Shown: positions 15,952-26,732, counted from the first letter of the stretch. The stretch is DNA of 63,882 bases from Cyanobium sp. Aljojuca 7A6 (GCF_024346455.1 NZ_JAGQCY010000016.1:1-63882); one strand, 5' to 3'. Notes: generated by a model from the sequence alone, not told the origin. A program made the numbers and translations.

Positions 15952-16499
15952 CAGTCGTCGCTCTCCCGTTCGTCGAGTTCGGCCTCGATGCGGGGCTGGA
16001 CCCGCTCGAATTCCTCTCCCTCCACCATCACTGCGTCGGCCCCCTCCATGCGGGCCACCACGAAGAAGGGATCCAGGGGGATGTACAGGCCGTACTCCTC
16101 ATCGCCGGCCATGAAGCTCACCAGCAGTTCGTAGGTCTCGCTGTCGTCGTCGCCCTCCTCATCCTCGAGTTCATCGGGATCGGGTTCCTCCAGTTCGCCG
16201 CTGACGGTGAGGGTGACAGCGGAACGCACCAGGGTCAGGTCGTGTTCCTGCAGCACCACATCCGCCACCGACAGGATCGGTTCGGTGGCGTTGAGGGTCT
16301 CCACAAGCTCGGGATCGTCGTCATCGCTGAGGCGGAACAGGCAGACCGGGGTGTCCACCGGCGTCAGCAGGGCGTAGTCGTGGCCATCGAGGGGAATCAG
16401 CTGCTCCAGGAAACACAGCAGCTGCCGGCCGCTGCCGTCCCGCACCTGCACGGTGGGCACGTCGCCGGAGCCCGTCATCGCAGGGGGGTCGGAGGCCAT
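15951..16499 (-). CDS. DUF3727 protein (cyanobacterial/plastid conserved)
   Basis: This 182-residue acidic protein is conserved in cyanobacteria. It has an N-terminal beta-rich DUF1292-like part (RDGSGRQLLCFLEQLIPLDG) and a C-terminal DUF3727 part (YGLYIPLDPFFVVARM). An Asp/Glu-rich linker lies at about residues 115-135. No enzymatic motif is visible. It begins the DUF3727-yqeG-proB cluster, with ruvX only 19 bases upstream on the same strand, so up to five genes may be co-transcribed. Confidence 0.85.
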   Translation of the reverse strand: MASDPPAMTGSGDVPTVQVRDGSGRQLLCFLEQLIPLDGHDYALLTPVDTPVCLFRLSDDDDPELVETLNATEPILSVADVVLQEHDLTLVRSAVTLTVSGELEEPDPDELEDEEGDDDSETYELLVSFMAGDEEYGLYIPLDPFFVVARMEGADAVMVEGEEFERVQPRIEAELDERESDD

Positions 16500-16518
16500 C
16501 GAGGGGGAGCGGGTTTAC

Positions 16519-17037
16519 TCAGAATGAATCAGCACCGGCCCGAGTGCCCACGGCGATGGCCGCCGGGGCGACCGGATCGTCGCTGAAGGCCGTCAGGTCC
16601 AGGGGTTCGGGGCCCTCCCGCTGCCATTGCTCCAGCAACAACGCGGCCGCCGCGCTGTCGAGGCGGCCGCTGCGGTCGCCGTGCAGAGCGAAACGCTCGC
16701 CCGCCGCCCAGCTGCTGGCGTGCTCATCCACCCAGGCCAGGGGCAGGGGCTGGCCGAGGGCCGCCAGGGCCCGGGCCAGGCGCAAGCCGTAGCGGCGACA
16801 ATGGATCGTCTGGGTGGTGGGCCGCTGGCCTGCATCGAGGGGCAGCCCCACCACCAGCGCCTGCACCCGTCGCTGACGCACCAGGAGCAGCAGCCGCTGC
16901 AGGTCGGACTGGAACTCCCCCCGCGCCAGCGCCGGGAGCGGCGTCACCGTGACCCCCAGCGGATCGCAGCCGGCCAGGCCGATACGGCGGCGCCCCACAT
17001 CAAGGGCCAGCACCGATCGCGGCCGAGGCGTAGCCAT
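16519..17037 (-). CDS. ruvX: Putative Holliday junction resolvase RuvX/YqgF
   Basis: This 172-residue RNase-H-fold protein is also called YqgF and is implicated in pre-16S rRNA processing. It shows ALDVGRRRIGLA with the first catalytic Asp, VVGLPL, a WVDEHASS block in place of the usual DERLTS, and LDSAAAALLLEQW with the final Asp. The ATG lies directly next to the stop of the GNAT gene upstream, suggesting coupled expression. Confidence 0.9.
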   Translation of the reverse strand: MATPRPRSVLALDVGRRRIGLAGCDPLGVTVTPLPALARGEFQSDLQRLLLLVRQRRVQALVVGLPLDAGQRPTTQTIHCRRYGLRLARALAALGQPLPLAWVDEHASSWAAGERFALHGDRSGRLDSAAAALLLEQWQREGPEPLDLTAFSDDPVAPAAIAVGTRAGADSF

Positions 17038-18159
17038 TCAGCGCTGCAGCAGGGGCACCGTGGGCAGGCTGCCGAGGGGACCACTGGGGGTGGGCATGGG
17101 CCGCCGCCGGGGCTGAAGTTGCTCGAGAACCGCTTCGAGGCGCCGGGCCGCTCGCTTGGCCGGCTGGCCCTCCTGGCGCCGCCAGACACTGCGGGCCATC
17201 AACACCTCCTCGCCATGGGCCTCGGCCCCCAGGGCCTGCAGCCAGCTCTGGCGCTCGCCGTCGCTCACTTCGCAGCGCAGCCAGAGGCTGGTGCCCCCCT
17301 TGGCGAGGCGATGCAGCAAGGATTCGGCCGCCGCCCCAAGCAGGTGGCCCCAGCCGGGGTGGATGCTCAGCTCCACCGCCTGGCCGCCGCCGGGGTGCTC
17401 GTCGACCCAGCGCACGCCCGCCACCGCCTCATTGCGCACGGCGTCCACCAGCATCCAGCCATGGCTGCGGCTCTGGTCGAGCAGGTCTTCGATGCGGCGG
17501 TCCTGGAGCTGGCGCAGATGGGCCGGGCAGGTGGCCTGCTCCAGGTGCCACAGCAGCGGGGCGTTGCGGCGATTGAGTTGACGCAGCTGCAGGTCGGCAG
17601 GGGGAAGCGGGGTGGCGCGATCCGCCCCTGGCTGCCAGCGCCAGAGACGATCGGTGCGCTGGGGCTGGAAGCCTTGCTCCCGCAGGGTCGCCAGCCGGGA
17701 CGTGTCGAGGCTGGAGGCAGTGGCGATCCAGCTGGCGGCGCCCTTCACCCGACCGATGGCCTGGCGCAGCAGATCCCCGGCCAGGGCCGCCCGGCTGGGT
17801 GCCAAGGCGTCTGGATCGGTGGCTTCGGTAGCAGCCAGGGCCAGGCGCAGATGCTGCACCTGCCAGCAGCTGCCGCTGCGGTTGAGCCGCCGGGAGACGA
17901 TCAACCCCAGGGCCTGCTGGCGGGTGAGCCCCTGGCGTTGCAGCGCCACCAGCACCTGGGCAGCCAGGGGGCGGCGACTGGTGAGCGCCTTCAGTAACTG
18001 CTCCGGCAGGGCCAGCAGCAGCGAGCGCTGCAACAGCGGCTGCAGGGGCAGGAAGGCCGGATCATCCAGCAGGGGAAGATGCCAACCCTGCAGGGGCTCC
18101 ACCGTCCAGCTCGGGGAGGTTCTGCCCTGGGCAGGCACTGGCACGGCAGGCACTGGCAC
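17038..18159 (-). CDS. GNAT-like acetyltransferase upstream of ruvX
   Basis: This 373-residue protein is a conserved cyanobacterial type that usually precedes ruvX. The C-terminal half (about 190-320) resembles a GNAT domain: WMLVDAVRNEAVAGVRWV, then an acetyl-CoA-binding-like stretch IHPGWGHLLGAAAESLLH. The N-terminal half carries a diverged second module. The likely GTG start at 18159 precedes a low-complexity PVPAVPVP stretch, so the true start may be further in. The substrate is unknown. Confidence 0.68.
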   Translation of the reverse strand: MPVPAVPVPAQGRTSPSWTVEPLQGWHLPLLDDPAFLPLQPLLQRSLLLALPEQLLKALTSRRPLAAQVLVALQRQGLTRQQALGLIVSRRLNRSGSCWQVQHLRLALAATEATDPDALAPSRAALAGDLLRQAIGRVKGAASWIATASSLDTSRLATLREQGFQPQRTDRLWRWQPGADRATPLPPADLQLRQLNRRNAPLLWHLEQATCPAHLRQLQDRRIEDLLDQSRSHGWMLVDAVRNEAVAGVRWVDEHPGGGQAVELSIHPGWGHLLGAAAESLLHRLAKGGTSLWLRCEVSDGERQSWLQALGAEAHGEEVLMARSVWRRQEGQPAKRAARRLEAVLEQLQPRRRPMPTPSGPLGSLPTVPLLQR

Positions 18160-18240
18160 GGCAGACGACGAAGGGGTGGGGAGAGGCGCCGGAACGCGGG
18201 ACGTGACATGGGCGTTGATCGCACCATTGTCATGGACATT

Positions 18241-19419
18241 CTACGTGGGACGCACCAACACGAGGGGCGTGCGCTCGTTGGCATTGCCAGCGGGGTTGGG
18301 ACGCAGAGCCCGCATCAGCAGGGCCTCGTCGGTGCCGCCGCTGGCGGCCAGCACCTTCACCCGTCCCAGGTCGTTGACGTCCACCACCGCCACGGCCACC
18401 CCGAGGGCCGCCGCCATCCGCTCGCACCAGGCCGCCGGCTGGTCCGGGCCCAGCACGATCGTCTGGTCGTAGGGGGGGGTGGTACCGGTGATGTCATCGA
18501 TCAGGCGGGCCTGCTCCCCGGCCAGGCGATAGAACCAGCCTTTGCTGCCCACCAGCTTCAGGGCGGTGCCCACGAACCAGGCCCCCAGCACCCGGGCAGG
18601 GCCGGAGACATCAATCAGGCTCTGCAGACCGCAGGCCGTGGCCAGGGAGCTGGTGGGGTGGAACACCCGACAGAGCAGGCGGGCCAGGAAAGAGGGATCC
18701 ACCGTCGACGGGTGGTGATAGCGCCCCTGGATCACCGCCAGGGGGGTCTCGCCGATGGTCAGCACATCACCGGGCTGCAGCAGGCCATCGGTGTAGCGCC
18801 GCAGCATCGCGAGTGAATCGTCGAGCACCCCCAGGAGATGGGTACGCACCGGCAGCACCCGGCAGCCCTCCCCCTCACGCCAGCCGGGGGCAGCCGGATC
18901 ACCCGGTTCCGGCTTCTGCAGGGGCATCAGGATCCCCTGGCGCCGCTGCAACCGCCCGAAGGGTCCGTAGTTCACCCAGTGGATGTCCATCCAGAGGGTG
19001 TCGAGCACGCTTTCGAGATCCACGCCGGCGGGTCCGGTGAGGTTGAGGCGGATGTGGGCGGCGGTGGTCTTTCGGCCCTTGACGATGTAAGCGGCCCAGT
19101 AACCGTCGGGGCGGGCTTCTTCATCCGGGTGCTGAGGCGTGATGCGCAGCTCGTGGCGAATCTGGCTCACATCGCTGCGGCCCAGCACGGTGGGAACCAG
19201 CGTGATCTCCGGCACCATCACCTCCATGCGGGGGTGGGGGTTGCGGATGTGGATCTCCCCGGTGATCTCCAGGCCCTGGGCCCGGCGCCGCACCTGGAAG
19301 GCGCCGGGCAGCAGCTGAAGGGGGGAAGCCGGCCGCAGACGGTGGCGCAGTTCAAGCACCACCAGCCCCAGACCAAGGAGCAGCAGCAGAACCAGCAGGA
19401 AGGAAACGGGAAACGGCAA
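18241..19419 (-). CDS. CofE-like (F420-0:gamma-glutamyl ligase family) membrane-anchored protein
   Basis: This 392-residue protein starts at TTG 19419, the first usable start after an in-frame stop. It has an N-terminal transmembrane helix (about 4-23), a cyanobacteria-specific middle part, and a C-terminal domain (about 185-390) resembling F420-0:gamma-glutamyl ligase. Matching pieces are VRTHLLGVLDDSL, LQPGDVLTIGETPLAVIQG and LKLVGSKGWFYRLAG. Cyanobacteria of this group are not known to use F420 in general metabolism, so the actual substrate is open. Confidence 0.7.
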   Translation of the reverse strand: MPFPVSFLLVLLLLLGLGLVVLELRHRLRPASPLQLLPGAFQVRRRAQGLEITGEIHIRNPHPRMEVMVPEITLVPTVLGRSDVSQIRHELRITPQHPDEEARPDGYWAAYIVKGRKTTAAHIRLNLTGPAGVDLESVLDTLWMDIHWVNYGPFGRLQRRQGILMPLQKPEPGDPAAPGWREGEGCRVLPVRTHLLGVLDDSLAMLRRYTDGLLQPGDVLTIGETPLAVIQGRYHHPSTVDPSFLARLLCRVFHPTSSLATACGLQSLIDVSGPARVLGAWFVGTALKLVGSKGWFYRLAGEQARLIDDITGTTPPYDQTIVLGPDQPAAWCERMAAALGVAVAVVDVNDLGRVKVLAASGGTDEALLMRALRPNPAGNANERTPLVLVRPT

Positions 19420-19504
19420 GCCGATACGTCAGGGAATGTCCGGCCGGAGCGTAGATGCACCCGTGGACCTAGTTTCGGCCCCATGGAACCGGCAGAGCCC
19501 TGGC

Positions 19505-20884
19505 ATGCGCAAGACCTTCGTGCTCGACACCAATGTGTTGCTGCATGACCCCCAGGCCCTGAACCGCTTCGAGGACAACCAGGTGGTGATCCCGATCGAG
19601 GTGGTCGAGGAAATCGACCGCTTCAAGCGGGACCCTTCCGAGAAGGGCCGCAACGCCCGCCAGGTGTCGCGCCTGCTCGACCAACTGCGGGAGAAGGGCA
19701 ACCTGGCCGAAGGGGTACCCATCGATGGCTCCAGCGGGGGCACCTTGAAGGTGGTGTTCTGCCGCAGCGAAACCCTGCGACAGTTGCCCCCCGAACTCAA
19801 GGCGGGCAACGGCGACAACAACATCCTGGCGGTGGCGCTGGAGCAGCGGCTGCAGGAGGTGGTGGGCAGCCAGCCACCGGTGGTGCTCGTCACCAAGGAC
19901 ACCAACCTGCGCATCAAGGCCGATGCGGTGGGCCTGATCGCCCAGGACTACACCACCGACAAGGTGGACATGGCGGACCTCTACCCGGGGTTCTGCGAGC
20001 GCTGGATGGACGCCGACCTGATGGACCGGGTCAAGGCCGGCGACGGCCTGACGGCAGACGCCATCCCGGAGCAGCCGGTTCCCGTGGCGCCCCTCCAGGC
20101 CAACGAGGGGGTGACCCTGATCGACCTGGCCCAGCCGGCCCACACCCTGCTGGCCCGCTACAACGGCCGCACCGGGACCCTGCAACCGCTGCAGAAGTCG
20201 GCCAAGGCCAAAATGGGGCGGATCCAGCCCCGCAACCGGGAGCAGGCCTTCGCGCTGGATCTGCTGCTTGATCCGGCGGTGGCCCTGGTGACCCTGGTGG
20301 GCAAGGCCGGCACCGGCAAGACCCTGCTCGCCTTGGCGGCGGGGCTGCACCAGGTGGCCGATGAGCGCCTCTACGAACGCCTTCTGGTGACCCGCCCGGT
20401 GATCTCCCTGGGCAAGGAGATGGGCTTCCTGCCAGGGGATCTCGAGGAGAAGATGGCCCCCTGGATGCAACCGATCGTCGACAACCTCGACTTCCTGCTC
20501 GGTGGCGAGGACGCCCAGGCCTCCCGGGGGGGCCATCGGCCACCGCGCAGCAACTGGAGCGATCTCAAGGGGATGGGACTGCTGGAAGTGGAGGCGATCA
20601 GCTACATCCGTGGCCGCTCGATCCCGCGCCAGTTCATGGTGGTGGATGAGGCCCAGAACCTCACCCCCCATGAGGTCAAGACGATCGTCACCCGGGTGGG
20701 AGAAGGCACCAAGATCGTGCTTACGGGCGACCCTTACCAGATCGATAATCCCTATGTGGATGCCGAGAGCAATGGCCTCACCTGGTTGGTGGAACGCTTC
20801 AAGGGCCAGCTGCTTTCCGGCCACATCACCCTGATGCGGGGAGAACGCTCAGAGCTGGCCGAACTGGCGGCGAATCTCCTGTGA
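19505..20884 (+). CDS. PhoH-family protein with PIN domain (YlaK-type)
   Basis: This 459-residue protein joins an N-terminal PIN nuclease domain (VLDTNVLLHDP at the start, VEEIDRFKR, TKDTNLRIKA) to a C-terminal PhoH ATPase domain (about 230-455). The ATPase domain has Walker A GKAGTGKT and Walker B FMVVDEAQNL. Such PhoH2-type proteins are ATP-dependent RNases/helicases. The ATG at 19505 is chosen because the PIN domain begins four residues later. It converges on the pilin-like gene. Confidence 0.92.
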   Translation: MRKTFVLDTNVLLHDPQALNRFEDNQVVIPIEVVEEIDRFKRDPSEKGRNARQVSRLLDQLREKGNLAEGVPIDGSSGGTLKVVFCRSETLRQLPPELKAGNGDNNILAVALEQRLQEVVGSQPPVVLVTKDTNLRIKADAVGLIAQDYTTDKVDMADLYPGFCERWMDADLMDRVKAGDGLTADAIPEQPVPVAPLQANEGVTLIDLAQPAHTLLARYNGRTGTLQPLQKSAKAKMGRIQPRNREQAFALDLLLDPAVALVTLVGKAGTGKTLLALAAGLHQVADERLYERLLVTRPVISLGKEMGFLPGDLEEKMAPWMQPIVDNLDFLLGGEDAQASRGGHRPPRSNWSDLKGMGLLEVEAISYIRGRSIPRQFMVVDEAQNLTPHEVKTIVTRVGEGTKIVLTGDPYQIDNPYVDAESNGLTWLVERFKGQLLSGHITLMRGERSELAELAANLL

Positions 20885-20932
20885 GTCGGCTGCCCTGGTC
20901 CGGCACTATCCGGCAGGGACTCCGGAGAAACA

Positions 20933-21439
20933 TCATGGCTGGAAGCTGCATTCAATCGTACCGATGATGGGACTTAAGTTGCCACTCACGCGCAGAAAAG
21001 CTTGACGGTGATTACTGCTAGCGGGGACTCCCAAGCACACGACTCCCGAGGCATCCCCCGACCAGCGTCGGCTGTGGATCTGCCTGGCGGAGGTGCTGTC
21101 GCAGTAGCGGGCTGGGCCACCGGGGGGAGTTACCAGGACGGGTAGGCCGGACTTGTGGGCAACCGCGCACTGTTCGGCGAAAGACACCGCTTCGAGGATG
21201 CTGCTGGACGCCTCGGCCATGGCCATGGCGCGAAGGTACCGGGGAAGGGCAACCGCACTGAGGATCCCCACGATGCCAACCACAATCATGAGTTCCAGGA
21301 GAGTGAACCCCGCCGATCCTGTGAGGATCGGACGCCCGCGCCACCGGCAAACTGCCCGATAGAACTCAGGTCTGAGGCCAACGGAATGGTCGGCTCGCAC
21401 GGGTCGATCGTTTGGGTTCCGGGAACGAAAGGAGAACAT
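20933..21439 (-). CDS. Orphan type IV pilin-like (prepilin) protein
   Basis: The 168-residue product carries a prepilin cleavage/methylation motif SAGFTLLELMIVVGIVGILS. Cleavage after Gly44 would leave mature Phe1 and Glu5. The leader upstream is unusually long (44 residues), so a GTG further in could be the real start. The C-terminal domain has two pairs of potential disulfide cysteines (EQCAV, RYCDS; VVCLG, IECSF). No pil assembly genes are adjacent. The base composition is lower in GC than its neighbours, suggesting transfer or relaxed selection. Confidence 0.78.
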   Translation of the reverse strand: MFSFRSRNPNDRPVRADHSVGLRPEFYRAVCRWRGRPILTGSAGFTLLELMIVVGIVGILSAVALPRYLRAMAMAEASSSILEAVSFAEQCAVAHKSGLPVLVTPPGGPARYCDSTSARQIHSRRWSGDASGVVCLGVPASSNHRQAFLRVSGNLSPIIGTIECSFQP

Positions 21440-21513
21440 GTCAGGCCTGCGGTCTCCCGCTCCGCAACTCGATCGTGGGGCAGGCAAGAGTCTGCAAGAA
21501 GCTCAGCAGTGTG

Positions 21514-21593
21514 GGCGTTGTCCTGATCAAGTGTTTAGAGCGGGCATTCGCAGTCGTTGATCAACGACAACGCCAGGACAATCTTGTCCTGAT
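21514..21593. repeat. Cluster of short palindromes and direct repeats
   Basis: This gene-free stretch between fumC and the pilin gene holds a perfect 12-bp palindrome CGTTGATCAACG (21555-21566), a perfect 7-2-7 inverted repeat AGGACAATCTTGTCCT (21575-21590), and an 8-bp arm pair GGCGTTGT (21514-21521) / ACAACGCC (21567-21574). TTGTCCTGAT is repeated directly at 21518-21527 and 21584-21593. It could be a folded transcript, an operator cluster or a remnant of a small mobile repeat. Confidence 0.45.
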
Positions 21594-21657
21594 GACGAGC
21601 CGCAGATGATCGTGGACACCTTACGGAAGATCAGCGGAAAATCAAGGCTGGCTGCCT

Positions 21658-23036
<1,379 letters not shown>

Positions 23037-23037
<1 letters not shown>

Positions 23038-23630
23038 CAGCGGGAGGCCACCACTTCGCTGTTGAGTTCGTTGAAGCTCATGGTGGCGCTGTTGCCCGAG
23101 CCCGGCGCCATCGGGATGCCGGTGGCCTCGCTCACGGCGGCGTTGATGGCATCGACACTCACCTGACCGTGGCGATCGAAGACCACCCGTCCATCGCTGC
23201 CGATCACCACCACCTGGGGGATCAGGCCGTCCCAGTAATGGGCAGGATCCGCGGCGCCGCCATCGGGACGATTCTGGAGCGGATCGGTGACCAAGGGGAT
23301 CAGGTCGATGCCGTTGCCCCAGAGGCGCTGCAGCTCCGAGACCACCGGGGCGAACTGCTTGCTGACGCTGCTGTCGTCGAGGTAGTAGACGATCACCGCC
23401 ACCCGATGGTCCGCCAGGGACTGGGCCAGGCTGCTGCGGGGCGGCACCAGGGAGCCGTTGCCGGCATACAGGGCGAAGATGTTGCCGTCGTAGCGGTCGT
23501 TCTCGAGGCTGGCCGCCGCCGGGCCAGGGGACCAGGCCAGGCCCATCGCCACGATCAGCAGCAGGGCCCAGAGGCTGGCGAAGGGCCGGGACAGCAAACG
23601 GGGCAAGGGGAAGCGAGCGTCTGGGGTCAT
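23037..23630 (-). CDS. Thioredoxin-fold thylakoid protein (PSI accumulation factor-like)
   Basis: This 197-residue protein has a signal-anchor or lumenal targeting segment (about 20-38, ending in PAAA). A thioredoxin-like domain follows with [21 protein letters not shown] and [19 protein letters not shown]. The CxxC that would be expected after YYLDD is absent, so it is not a conventional disulfide reductase. It resembles a cyanobacterial family annotated as thylakoid membrane photosystem I accumulation factor; this is from memory. The ATG at 23630 gives the best N-terminal targeting signal. It is coupled to fumC. Confidence 0.72.
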
Positions 23631-23652
23631 TGTGCCGTGCACACGGGCCGCC

Positions 23653-25329
23653 TCAGTTGCGGTTGAGGCTCCGGCCCATGCCCTGGACGATGCCGCGACC
23701 CACCAGGCCAATCGCCTTGCCCAGAACCTGGGTCAGCAGCACCACCAGCAGATCCCCCAGGCGCTTCAGCAGGCTCTGGAGCTGGGGGCCCAGGGCATCA
23801 CGGGCTTCCATGGCCAGCGTGACCGCCTGCTGCACCCAGCCAAGCTGACGCAGTTCGGCGTCGCGGGGCTCGGTGAGATCCACAGAATCGATCGCGCCGG
23901 CCCCGAGGCGGAACAGGGGGCGCCGGCTTTCATAAAGGTGGATCGGCCGGTCGAACCAGCTGGTCCATCGTTGCTGGGCATTGAGCTGGTTGCGCAGCCG
24001 CTCCAGATTGCGGGTGGCCAGCAGCTCAGGACGCAACAGGTAGCGGCGCAGCTCCGGCCATTCGGCACAGGCCGCCAGCACCTCGGCGCTGATCAGCTCG
24101 GCACTGCGCACCAGCCAATTGCTGAGCAGCAGTTCCAGATAAAGAACGGCCTGGGGTTCATCCGGTGCCAGCAACTGGCCATCCACCAGCAAAGGGCGGG
24201 CCTGCAGCAGAGGAGTGAGCATGGCCAGCGGATCGGGCAGCTCCAGGTCCTCGGCGGCAAACTCGCTGCGATGCAGGAGCGTCTCCGCCACGGGGCAGAG
24301 CTTGCCGGCCATGGGCAGCTGCACGTAAGAGCCGGCCATGTGGCGCAGGGCCTGCTGGCGCAGCTCCGGTTGCAACTCCTTCCAGAGCCGCTCCAGCTGC
24401 TCGCCGCGGGGATCGTCCTGCAGCAGTCGGCGGCGCAGCCGGTCGAACTGCTCCAGCAGTCCCAGCAACAGATCACTGCGACGGGAGACGTGGAGACCGT
24501 CGAGGGCCAGGAGCTGGCCGCTGTTGTTGCTGGGGCCGGCGGCAGCGGCCTGCGTCAGCCGTTCCCGCAGGGCCTCCCAAAGTCCCTCGGCCGTGCGCTG
24601 GCGCAGGGTGATCGCCACTGCATGGCCTGAGCCCGAAGCCTGGCTGCCCGCCGTGCTGGGGGCAACGGGCTCCTCGACAATGGGCTGGCTCCAGGCCAGG
24701 CTGACCGGCCCCCAAAGCCACTGCAACAACCGACGGGCCTGCCGTAGTTCCCGCACCCGTCCCTCCAGCAGCAGCAGCGGCAGCAGCTGGGGTGGCGGTG
24801 GATCAAGCAGGCGCAGACAGAGGCGAAGCTCGGCATCGATCTGCTGCAGGCCGCTGAGCAGCAACCACTGACCCAGGCCCATGGGCACGGCGTGAGTGGC
24901 GTCAGGAACCTGGTGTGCAGGACCGATGGCCAGCACCCGGCCGCCGGCCAGCACGGTGCTGACGGCCTCCCGCAGGCTGACGGCGTCGGCCTGCTCGATC
25001 AGGCCCTGGGCCGGCAGCTGCAGCAGAAAGTCGCTGGCATAGGGGTGGTGGTCGGGGAGCAGCAGCAAAAGCGGCGCCGGATGCCAGCGTTCCAGCATTC
25101 GGCGGCTCTCGGCGTCGAGCGCCTGGGGCTCGGGCGGGGCGCCAAGGCACCAGACGATCAGCTGGGGCGGACCCTGCAGTTCGTCGCTACCCACCACTCG
25201 ACAACCACTCCAACCACTGGGGTCGCCACTGGAACCCCCGGGCTCTAGCCAGCTGGAGAGGCCCGCCCTCTGCAGGGGTTCGGCGAACAGCAGCAGCTGG
25301 GGGAGGGGCTGTGCCGGACGTCGAGGCAC
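23653..25329 (-). CDS. DUF3685 / Ycf55-like protein
   Basis: This 558-residue cyanobacterial protein begins at GTG 25329. The N-terminal about 150 residues look like a degenerate receiver domain (LPQLLLFAEPLQRAGL, LIVWCLG, PLLLLLPDHHPY). The remainder is a helical DUF3685 domain, homologous to the red-algal plastid Ycf55, ending with ESRRPLFRLGAGAI and a hydrophobic LLVVLLTQVLGKAIGLVGRG. It lies between Fur and the thylakoid protein, all on the minus strand with gaps of about 25 bases. The function is unknown. Confidence 0.82.
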   Translation of the reverse strand: MPRRPAQPLPQLLLFAEPLQRAGLSSWLEPGGSSGDPSGWSGCRVVGSDELQGPPQLIVWCLGAPPEPQALDAESRRMLERWHPAPLLLLLPDHHPYASDFLLQLPAQGLIEQADAVSLREAVSTVLAGGRVLAIGPAHQVPDATHAVPMGLGQWLLLSGLQQIDAELRLCLRLLDPPPPQLLPLLLLEGRVRELRQARRLLQWLWGPVSLAWSQPIVEEPVAPSTAGSQASGSGHAVAITLRQRTAEGLWEALRERLTQAAAAGPSNNSGQLLALDGLHVSRRSDLLLGLLEQFDRLRRRLLQDDPRGEQLERLWKELQPELRQQALRHMAGSYVQLPMAGKLCPVAETLLHRSEFAAEDLELPDPLAMLTPLLQARPLLVDGQLLAPDEPQAVLYLELLLSNWLVRSAELISAEVLAACAEWPELRRYLLRPELLATRNLERLRNQLNAQQRWTSWFDRPIHLYESRRPLFRLGAGAIDSVDLTEPRDAELRQLGWVQQAVTLAMEARDALGPQLQSLLKRLGDLLVVLLTQVLGKAIGLVGRGIVQGMGRSLNRN

Positions 25330-25355
25330 GTTGTCAGGAGAAGAATGGCCCGACC

Positions 25356-25874
25356 TTAACCAAGGCGGACGCTTTTCTCCAGTGCCGCCCGGGGGTGGCC
25401 GGAAAGATGCAGGGTGTAGGACTCGATCGCGAACCCGGTTTGCGCCTCAATCTGCTGCAGGAGATTGGCGGGAAGCAGCACATCGAGATCAAGAATCTCG
25501 CCGGATCTGGTGCAGGTCAGATGGCTGTGGGGATCGGCGCGATAGCCATAAAGACGGCCGTTCGCGCGCTCAAGACATTCGATCACGCCGGCCGATTGCA
25601 GAGCCTCCAGATTCTGATAAACGGAGGTGTGGCCAATGTGGCGCCCCTGATCGTTGAGCTTTTCGAAGATGTCCCGAGCGGAAAGATGGCTTTTTTCGGC
25701 CCACAACAGATCGAGGACCATGCGCCGCTGACGGCTCAGGCGCATACCCAGGTCGCGGCAGCGCTGGTAGACCTGCTCCACGTGGCTCGGGGCTGGCGAC
25801 ACCAAGGGACGATCACCAACCTCGCCACGGCGGTCGCCGCCCGTGGAGGAGGAGGTGGTCGTGGTGGGATGCAA
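25356..25874 (-). CDS. Fur-family metalloregulator without CxxC motifs
   Basis: This 172-residue Fur-family repressor has the winged helix at about 40-110 (RLSRQRRMVLDLL, HIGHTSVYQNLEALQSAGVIE) and a dimerisation/metal region with DPHSHLTCTRSGEILDLD. Where structural-zinc family members have CxxC, this has CTRS, so no four-Cys zinc site can form. It could be a PerR- or Fur-type regulator; the sequence does not decide. The start is probably TTG at 25874, with GTG or TTG at 25800-25805 as alternatives. The iron genes in this window are plausible targets, but I found no convincing Fur box in front of them. Confidence 0.85.
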   Translation of the reverse strand: MHPTTTTSSSTGGDRRGEVGDRPLVSPAPSHVEQVYQRCRDLGMRLSRQRRMVLDLLWAEKSHLSARDIFEKLNDQGRHIGHTSVYQNLEALQSAGVIECLERANGRLYGYRADPHSHLTCTRSGEILDLDVLLPANLLQQIEAQTGFAIESYTLHLSGHPRAALEKSVRLG

Positions 25875-25970
25875 CCGCTGCTGCCATAGACGATTGGTCT
25901 GTTATAGGGCAGTTGGCGCAATACCGGCATAGGCCGCGTCTTCTGCCGGCGGCTCTGCCGATGACCGCTT

Positions 25971-26732
25971 TCAGGCGATCGGCAGCTGCAACGGATCCTG
26001 GAGCCGCTGGTCTCCAATGGCCTGCAGAGCCTCCGCCAGATCCACCCGGCCGTCGTACAGCGCCCGTCCCACGATCACCCCGGTCACACCCTGGGGTTCA
26101 AGACTCAGCAGGCTGAGCAGATCGGTGAGACAACCCACACCCCCCGAAGCGATCACCGGCAGGGAAGACGCCTGGGCCATGGCCCGCAGCGCCGCCAGGT
26201 TGGGGCCCTCCAGCGTCCCGTCGGTGGCGATGTCGGTGCTGATGATCGCCGCCACCCCCGTGCCCTCGAGGCTGGCGGCCAGGGCCGTGGCCTCCACCGT
26301 GCTCTGCTCGATCCAGCCGCGGGTGGCCACCATCCCTTCCTTGGCATCGATTCCCACCACGATGCGGCCGGGATGGCGGCCGGCCAGGCGCTGCACCAGT
26401 TCCGGGTTCTCGACGGCCACCGTGCCCAGGATCACCCGGTCCACACCCCAGCCCAGCAGTTGTTCAGCCCGTTCCCCCGAGCGCACGCCCCCGCCCAGCT
26501 GCACCGGAATGGCCAGGGCCGCAGCGATGGCCTGCACGGCGCCGTCGTTGCAGGGAGTTCCGCTCCTGGCCCCATCGAGATCCACCAGGTGCAGCCTCGT
26601 GGCTCCCTGGCGCTGCCACTCAAGCGCCTGGGCCACGGGGTCGTCGCTGAAGCGGGTGACACGGCCGTAGTCACCCTGATGCAGACGCACACAATGCCCG
26701 TCGAGCAGATCAATGGCGGGAATGACTTGCAT
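25971..26732 (-). CDS. hisA: Phosphoribosyl-formimino-AICAR-P isomerase
   Basis: This 253-residue TIM-barrel enzyme carries out the Amadori rearrangement in histidine synthesis. [12 protein letters not shown] at the start contains catalytic Asp8. [23 protein letters not shown] with the second Asp, and VIASGGVG are standard. The ATG at 26732 aligns with the family start; an upstream in-frame start at 26774 would add 14 unlikely residues. It is encoded without other his genes nearby, as usual in cyanobacteria. Confidence 0.97.
   Translation of the reverse strand: MQVIPAIDLLDGHCVRLHQGDYGRVTRFSDDPVAQALEWQRQGATRLHLVDLDGARSGTPCNDGAVQAIAAALAIPVQLGGGVRSGERAEQLLGWGVDRVILGTVAVENPELVQRLAGRHPGRIVVGIDAKEGMVATRGWIEQSTVEATALAASLEGTGVAAIISTDIATDGTLEGPNLAALRAMAQASSLPVIASGGVGCLTDLLSLLSLEPQGVTGVIVGRALYDGRVDLAEALQAIGDQRLQDPLQLPIA

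Noticed and set aside
18241..19419. Evidence of F420 biosynthesis
   Set aside because: Only one CofE-like protein is present, with a membrane anchor and no other F420 genes, so the pathway cannot be claimed.
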